A stretch of DNA of 10,359 nucleotides from Scytonema sp. UIC 10036 (lineage in GTDB: Bacteria; Cyanobacteriota; Cyanobacteriia; Cyanobacteriales; Nostocaceae), in assembly GCF_009725235.1 (NCBI RefSeq), contig NZ_WJFC01000323.1, forward strand, positions 1 to 10,359, read 5' to 3'. A program made the translations under genes and the position numbers. Under the pieces are notes generated by a model, which was given only the letters and a program-made list of their open reading frames with translations, made no database searches and was not told the origin of the DNA. The stretch's first letter is position 1, and every line of letters starts with the position of its first letter. Shown piece by piece: positions 6,000-10,359 of the stretch.

Positions 6000-6694
6000 A
6001 TGGAGACACAATTGTATTCAGAAATATTTTGCCAACGAGCAACGGTGCTCTATTTGGAACAAGTTGTTTGAAAGACAATAAACGTTGTTCATATAAAGCA
6101 TGCAAAGAGTTTATTTTCGGTCTTGATATCTTAAAAAATTGATTTCAAACTACCAACTTTAGAAAAGGTTTCCGAGGATTTAGATAGGATGGTAAGTTGG
6201 AAAATAGTTCCTGTTATTGGATGATTGACTCTAAAGTATTTTACGAGTTAGCAAATAAAGAATTTCCAGTTAACTTAATTCTCCGTGAATAAATCATTTG
6301 ATTTTGACACCATTCTGATATGTGGCATGATGTTTTTTGGGCATTGCCACTTGTCACTAACCCTTATATAACCGTTTTTTAGAAAACATAACGTCAAAAA
6401 ATGCTTGTAGCAAATGATAATCAAAGACGCAACTTGATAAACCTCTATTGGTATACAATAGAAGCCGGTCTATGTCAGGAGAAATGGTCAACGTAGAGGT
6501 TATGGAGCAAGCTTATTATCTAGCTTTGCTGAAGTTCATATTCCTTAAGTGACGAGCCATTAGTTCGAACCTTTGATTTTGAAACTGTCACTCAAACTGA
6601 AGCGACCGCTTACAATTTTCAATTACAGATTGTTGAGCTGAATTCTTTAAAGATTTGGCTCTCTCATAGATATTTCGACTTTATTAAAGTTTAA
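6000..6694 (+). pseudogene. Frameshifted mirror copy of the aromatic amino acid hydroxylase
   Basis: This is the reverse-complement twin of 3001-3711. The Shine-Dalgarno and ATG are kept, but one-base deletions start within the first codons (GGAAGA becomes GGAGA). They recur every few tens of bases, for a net loss of 16 bases. Segments such as those around 6440-6480 (YWYTIEAGLCQE region) still match. No reading frame of useful length survives. The errors fall equally in the flanking spacer. I infer a sequencing or assembly artefact and not a biological pseudogene. Confidence 0.85.
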
Positions 6695-6777
6695 TTGATC
6701 GTGAATAGCTCTGATTCAGGATACACTGAAGCTAATTTAATCAGAATAGCCCTGTCAATGTGACAAGAATGAGCGGA

Positions 6778-6900
6778 TAATACCATTCTCTATAAACTTG
6801 CACTAAATGATTAATTTCTCTCTTGGCGCTCTTGGCGTCTTGGCAGTTTGGGTGTTGAAATTAAGTGATCTTCATGGAGAACTGGTATTAGCAGTGCTGG
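6778..6900. repeat. Mirror of the GCCAAG hairpin element
   Basis: Reverse-complement twin of 2802-2918, beginning TAATACCATTCTC and ending ACTGGTATTA, with the TTGGCG core between. It differs from the left copy by scattered single-base changes. Confidence 0.6.
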
Positions 6901-7187
6901 ACCTAGAATTGAGGCAGGTTGTTTCGATTTTTACTTGATTGATGAAATTTAAAGAACTTATCGAGGTTGATAATTGCTATTGAACTTGCAACAATAGACA
7001 ATTTTCAGTCTCTCTAAGGAACAGTTTGTTCTGGTTTTCTAAGATTTAGTTGCTAAAGTGCGTTTGGCGCTTTTTTCGAACAGACAGAGGTTCCAAGAAA
7101 GAGCGCTCAACATTGTTGAACCTTCGCATCGATACTTTTCAACCGTACAACTTTTGGCTAATGCTAAGAAGTTCACCTTGACAGCTA

Positions 7188-7400
7188 GGGCATGTTTCAA
7201 ACTCGTTGTATCCTGAACAAGGAGGCGATCGCATTGTTATAATTATGAACCAAGGGATTTAAGTAACGAACAGTGGGAAGTTAAAACTTTTACTACCATA
7301 TATGTAAAAACTGGCAGCCAATTATACAGCTATGATTGCGTTCGCGCAGGGCGGTTCCGCATCGCCCCATTATTTTGTGGTTATAGTTTGAAACACGCCT
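7188..7400. mobile_element. Mirror of the 219-bp mini-IS
   Basis: Twin of 2282-2500, bounded by TA on each side (7186-7187 and 7401-7402). The ends read GGGCATGTTTCAAACT and, on the other strand, AGGCGTGTTTCAAACT; each has lost one T from the T4 run, a homopolymer-type error. The transposase opening (ATG at 7245, MNQGI...) is frameshifted at once by loss of a G. HIP1 is retained at 7225-7232. Confidence 0.65.
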
Positions 7401-7791
7401 TAGCATCCTCGATCGCCATCCAAATAACGTTGCACTTCTTGAGAATTGTTTGCAATATAATTGAATAAACTTGAATACAGAATTCATCTTCTTTAGTTAG
7501 AGATTTAAGCTGAATACCCTTTCACCACAAAATTTATTTATTTTAGAAATATTTAATAGTAGAGTATCATTATATTTCGCTCATATGATACAAAGAAAAT
7601 AGCTTTGCAAGTTACCCATGACAAATGTTTTTATCATTGATTATAGTATTTAGTTGAAGTACATAATTACGCCATATATAATTTCATTTAATATTTCATT
7701 ATGTCATTGTTCAATTTGCTAAATTTTCACAAAAGCAATATTTTTTTTTATAAAATGTATGATATAGTCCTTATAAGAAGCAAGAAATTTT

Positions 7792-8747
7792 ATCAATTTT
7801 CTAAAAGTAGAGAAAAACTGAATATTCGGATTATTATGCACAATTTAAAGAAACAGCTTATGAGATATTTTCCAAATACTTTCTTTCAACCTCATGAGAT
7901 GATGCATTTATTAATTTTCATCAAAACAAAATTAAACAATGAAACCAATTTATTTAATTAAATTGAGAAACAATAAAATTGCTTTTTGTCGTTCTCTAAT
8001 TAACAACTATGGAAAACAAAGTATTCAATATATAATTCCTTCTCTCTGGTCTAGTAGATATCAAATTATTAAACGCAGCAATTGAACAGATTAAAAACTG
8101 AGTTTTATTCAGTTATCTGCTAATGAACTTGTTATGACAATAATGAAAGTCCCGTCTCATAATGCTTATTATGCAGGACTTTTACCCGACTAAATTTTGA
8201 TATGCAACCCAGGCTAACAATGACTGCTAGCCAAAATATACTTGAAACAATTGAGCTTCCCAGCTATCTAAAAATATTCCGAAATTTCTTTTGTTAAAAA
8301 TCGTTTAATCAGAGTTTATTGACTTATACAATAAGGCTTATGCTGTCATGATAGGTGAATTTACTCAGAAAAAATAGACAGCTAAGAGAATTTCGAAGAA
8401 TGGCAGTTAACAAATGCTCAAGACCAAGAAGATGCCGTGAAAACTTGGGTTGGATTAGAATACGACGGAAGAATAATTGGTTCTTGCTACGGGCGTATTT
8501 GGGGTAACGAAATGTCTATTGAAGAATTGGCACTATTACCTGAGTTCTACGGAAATGGACTTTGGAAGATTTTTTGGCAATTCGTTGTATGTACAAGCTT
8601 AGAGCACTTTGGAGAGCCAGTAAATACTTTTTTATTGGTACAAATCGTACATATCAACGAGCTTTAAGGCTCTATTACAGCTTAGGTTTTAAATTTGACC
8701 TAGTTCAAACGTATGCTACATTCTTTAAAAATGGTACATCTATATAA
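7792..8747 (+). pseudogene. Frameshifted mirror copy of the GNAT acetyltransferase
   Basis: Twin of 918-1883. The start codon reads ATC instead of ATG, and the frame is broken repeatedly in the first 640 bases. A better-preserved run from about 8437 keeps KTWVGLEYDGRIIGSCYGRI and the start of motif A. A shift near 8562 then moves the rest (motif B, TNRTYQRALRLYYSLGF) into another frame, which ends at the original stop (8745-8747). The open pieces at 8437-8667 and 8562-8747 are two halves of this one broken copy, not separate genes. Confidence 0.85.
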
Positions 8748-8816
8748 AACAAACAATGAGAGAAATTGAACAAAACTAAGTGAAGTGAACTTTCTTGCAA
8801 ATAGGGTAGGTTTGAC

Positions 8817-9425
8817 ATGAGTAATTTGCAGTTAATTGATGCAGTAAAATCTGGTAATTTTGCAGCTGTTAAAGAAGTTGATTCAGGCTGGTGCTAATGT
8901 TAATCAACAGGATGAATATGGCTGGACGCCTTTGAACTGGCAGCAGGAAGGGTGATGGAGCGATTTAAGTTGTTAATTGAACAAAAGGCTGATGTTTTCA
9001 CACGTGGGGCGCGATGGAAGGACACTTATTTGATTGCTTTAGCAGCAGGTCATGCTGAGGCAATTCAGTTATTAAAGGATGCCCAAGCAAAAGCTGGTGA
9101 ACAAAAAAGTAGTAATCAACAAGAGCGAGAGTATTGCAAGGCTTTTTATTTAGGAAATTTGCGTAAGTTTTAGTGGTTGGACTGAAAGCCAGACCAATTG
9201 GAAAAAGGATGAAGTTAACAATTCAAATGGATTCCCGAACGAGTCATGAATCTGTGTTTTCTGACGATGATGTTTGTATTTCTTTATCACAGATTTAACT
9301 GTAAGAGCTTCAATATGGCTGGATGAAAATGTCATATTTGAACAGTTACCCCAGAGTGGAAAAAGTTTTGCATGGAGTTTTGAGTTTAAGGTTCTAACGA
9401 TCTTGAACTTATTGCTAAAGATTAA
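8817..9425 (+). pseudogene. Frameshifted mirror copy of the ankyrin-repeat gene
   Basis: Twin of 241-849. The ATG and first 19 codons are intact. An extra A then shifts the frame (AAAGAGTTG becomes AAAGAAGTTG), and further losses follow in the second repeat. A run near 9040-9170 (ALAAGHAEAIQLLKDAQAKA) is again readable before an extra T (AGTTTTAG) creates a stop. The original stop is at 9423-9425. Insertions and deletions balance, so total length equals the intact gene. Confidence 0.85.
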
Positions 9426-9497
9426 TTCTGCTTAATTTCATTATTAATCGCGGTAAATCTGTAGTGGTAACCCTTAAAAAAGTTTATTCCCGTCTAA

Positions 9498-9659
9498 GAG
9501 GATGTTTGAAAAGTGGTTAGCTGTCATTTTCATCCACATGATTAACCCCCTTAGTCCCCCCTTATAAAGGGGGGAATAAGAGAAATTGAAGTTCCCTCCC
9601 TCTTTATAAGGGGAGGGTTAGGGTGGGGTAAAAAATATTTGATACTTTCAAACTCCTCT
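9498..9659 (-). repeat. MITE-like repeat, copy A' (mirror of A)
   Basis: It starts AGAGGATGTTTGAAAAG at 9498 and ends TTTCAAACTCCTCT before A at 9660. Near the outer end about 12 bases (ATCAATCATGAC in the consensus) are missing relative to copy A. This is the last segment that can be paired with the left arm inside the window. Confidence 0.7.
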
Positions 9660-9873
9660 AAAGACCTAACAACCCACTGACTTTGCTAAACGTTAGAAGA
9701 ACAAAAAGACCTCATAAATTCGGTAGCTCGAGTAGGAACTTACATAGTCTGAAATGCTGTTTTTGCCAATCTGACGTATAACAGTTCTCCACTTCCCGCT
9801 TCCGGCTTGCTATATGGATGAGCTATATCAATTGGAACCCTTTCCAAAACCTATGGGCTACCTGGATTAAGAG

Positions 9874-10065
9874 TCAGTTGGTGTTTAGCTTCACCAGATT
9901 TGCTAGCAAATCTGGTGAAACTGTGTGATTAGACTCAAGAATAAAGGTTTCAGTTGAGGTTTCTGGGGCTGGCGTTCCCTCTTTAGTCGCGATAGCTTTG
10001 CTGCTGCCTTTAGGTAGAGCGCTCTTAAGCCCACCTAGAACAGAGGTATTTGAAAGGAGGTTCAT
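9874..10065 (-). CDS. Hypothetical small protein, 63 residues
   Basis: The protein starts MNLLSNTSVLGGLKSALPKG, is Ser/Thr/Pro-rich in the middle (EGTPAPETSTETF) and ends in a hydrophobic stretch SPDLLANLVKLNTN. I recognise no family. No Shine-Dalgarno lies directly upstream. The ATG overlaps the TGA of a 22-codon frame (10130-10062, starting TTG, LNYFFLAVFDLNWAIQPAEI) in the ATGA arrangement, so it might be translationally coupled. It might also be the 3' part of a longer gene broken by sequence errors. The last codons lie over a perfect 30-base palindrome. It could be a chance frame. Confidence 0.3.
   Translation of the reverse strand: MNLLSNTSVLGGLKSALPKGSSKAIATKEGTPAPETSTETFILESNHTVSPDLLANLVKLNTN
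9890..9919. repeat. Perfect 30-nt palindrome without loop
   Basis: TTCACCAGATTTGCT is followed at once by its exact complement, so both strands read the same; the centre is GCTAGC (9902-9907). It lacks a T-run, so it is not a standard terminator. It could be a protein-binding site, a repeat, or a small-scale fold-back. It lies inside the 3' end of the small reading frame. Confidence 0.7.
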
Positions 10066-10151
10066 ACACTAATTTCGGCGGGTTGTATTGCCCAGTTCAA
10101 ATCAAAGACTGCTAAAAAGAAATAATTCAACCTTTGGTAGACATAAAACTA

Positions 10152-10158
10152 TCCTTCT
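10152..10158 (-). promoter_or_regulatory. Shine-Dalgarno-like AGAAGGA before a five-codon frame
   Basis: On the minus strand AGAAGGA stands seven bases before an ATG at 10144, the best ribosome site in this flank. The frame reads only MSTKG and then TGA (10129-10127). One inserted base would join it to the frame LNYFFLAVFDLNWAIQPAEI. It may mark the true start of a gene broken by an error. Confidence 0.35.
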
Positions 10159-10324
10159 TCTAGATGAATTTTTCATTTGATGTCTTGCACAATTTTCAAT
10201 AAAATCTAAAAAACCGATTTTCCGGACAAAAAATGAAGAGTTTCAGGTTACAACATTGCTTAGAAAGCCACTTTTTCACCTTTGAAGATGCATAGAAAAA
10301 ACTCCACCATCTGTGACATCTCTT

Positions 10325-10359
10325 TTTACCCCCCTTAATCCCCCCTTATAAAGGGGGGA
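10325..10359 (+). repeat. Start of another G/C-block repeat (cut by window end)
   Basis: It reads TTTTTACCCCCCTTAATC followed by CCCCCCTTATAAAGGGGGG, the same C6-TTATAAA-G6 palindrome as in the MITE family. The outer terminus AGAGGATGTTTG is not seen next to it, so it may be a related but different element. Confidence 0.55.

Larger units (their letters stand above)
4867..9659 (-). repeat. Right arm of inverted repeat (error-rich mirror copy)
   Basis: This is the reverse complement of 1-4866. It carries many single-base deletions, fewer insertions and some substitutions, distributed without regard to codons. In the first 100 bases of the mirrored hydroxylase (from 6000) I count four one-base deletions and a few substitutions. 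The spacer just upstream (5860-5990) shows the same kind of change. The coordinate sum of paired bases drops from 9718 at the centre to 9666 near the outer end, a net loss of about 50 bases. That pattern is typical of unpolished long-read sequence and not of selection or ordinary pseudogene decay. Genes here should not be counted as a second set. Confidence 0.93.
9660..10359. other. Flank outside the visible palindrome
   Basis: This 700-base stretch has no partner within the window. It contains a doubtful small reading frame (10065-9874), a perfect palindrome, and the start of a G/C-block repeat. The part from 9660 to 9873 shows no gene; a minus-strand stretch reading VPIDIAHPYSKPEAGSGELL has a natural composition but no start and is only about 35 codons. 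Its base quality cannot be judged without a second copy. Confidence 0.5.

Noticed and set aside
7293..7961. Frames at 7293-7487 (minus) and 7701-7961 (plus)
   Set aside because: The first translates mirrored IS debris; the second is spacer running into the start of the broken acetyltransferase copy.
8437..9173. Several short open frames read as independent acetyltransferase and ankyrin genes
   Set aside because: They are pieces of the frameshifted mirror copies and match the intact left-arm genes in reverse complement.
9150..9335. Minus-strand 61-codon frame
   Set aside because: Antisense shadow of the broken ankyrin copy.
1..9659. A natural two-copy gene system, amplified inverted duplication or hairpin-ended linear replicon
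   Set aside because: Damage is limited to one arm, consists of sequencing-type indels and covers non-coding DNA equally. No telomere resolvase, replication gene or origin is present. Kept only as an alternative to be tested with reads.

Overview
The window looks like chromosomal DNA from a filamentous, probably heterocyst-forming (Nostocales) cyanobacterium. The grounds are AT-rich spacers, a HIP1 octamer (GCGATCGC), many short G/C-block repeats of the CCCTCCCCTTATAAAGGGGAGGG type, a GCCAAGAC/GCCAAGAG repeat core, and insertion-sequence debris. This is an inference from composition and repeats; no marker gene is present.

The dominant structure is one very large inverted repeat. Bases 1-4866 reappear in reverse complement at 4867-9659, with almost no loop. 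Matched anchors run steadily inward: 180/9486, 241/9425, 849/8817, 918/8747, 1883/7792, 2455/7232, 3001/6694, 3711/6000, 3996/5716, 4390/5321 and 4671/5047. Their coordinate sums drift only from 9666 to 9718. The left arm carries intact genes. The right arm carries the same genes riddled with one- and two-base indels and substitutions, spread over coding and non-coding DNA alike. The simplest reading is a fold-back (template then complement) long-read or assembly artefact whose second strand was left unpolished. A real but decayed inverted duplication is the less likely alternative. Unique gene content is therefore about half of what it first appears to be.

The left arm, all transcribed on the minus strand, reads in transcription order: a pterin-dependent aromatic amino acid hydroxylase-like protein (3711-3001); about 1.1 kb of spacer holding IS relics, a 219-bp mini-IS with terminal inverted repeats and a small hairpin element; a GNAT-family acetyltransferase (1883-918); and, 68 bp further on, an ankyrin-repeat protein (849-241). 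GNAT and ankyrin genes may be co-transcribed; the hydroxylase is separate. The sequence gives no evidence that the three share a pathway.

A family of about 160-220 bp MITE-like repeats (ends AGAGGATGTTTGAAAAG, two internal G/C palindromes) flanks the gene block. One copy lies at the left edge. Two copies sit head to tail next to the palindrome centre, followed by their mirror copies, so the fold-back point is at a MITE-MITE junction.

Bases 9660-10359 are outside the visible palindrome. They hold one doubtful 63-codon reading frame with a perfect 30-nt palindrome at its 3' end, possible frameshifts upstream of it, and the start of another G/C-block repeat at the right edge. I found no tRNA, rRNA, CRISPR array or defence system.
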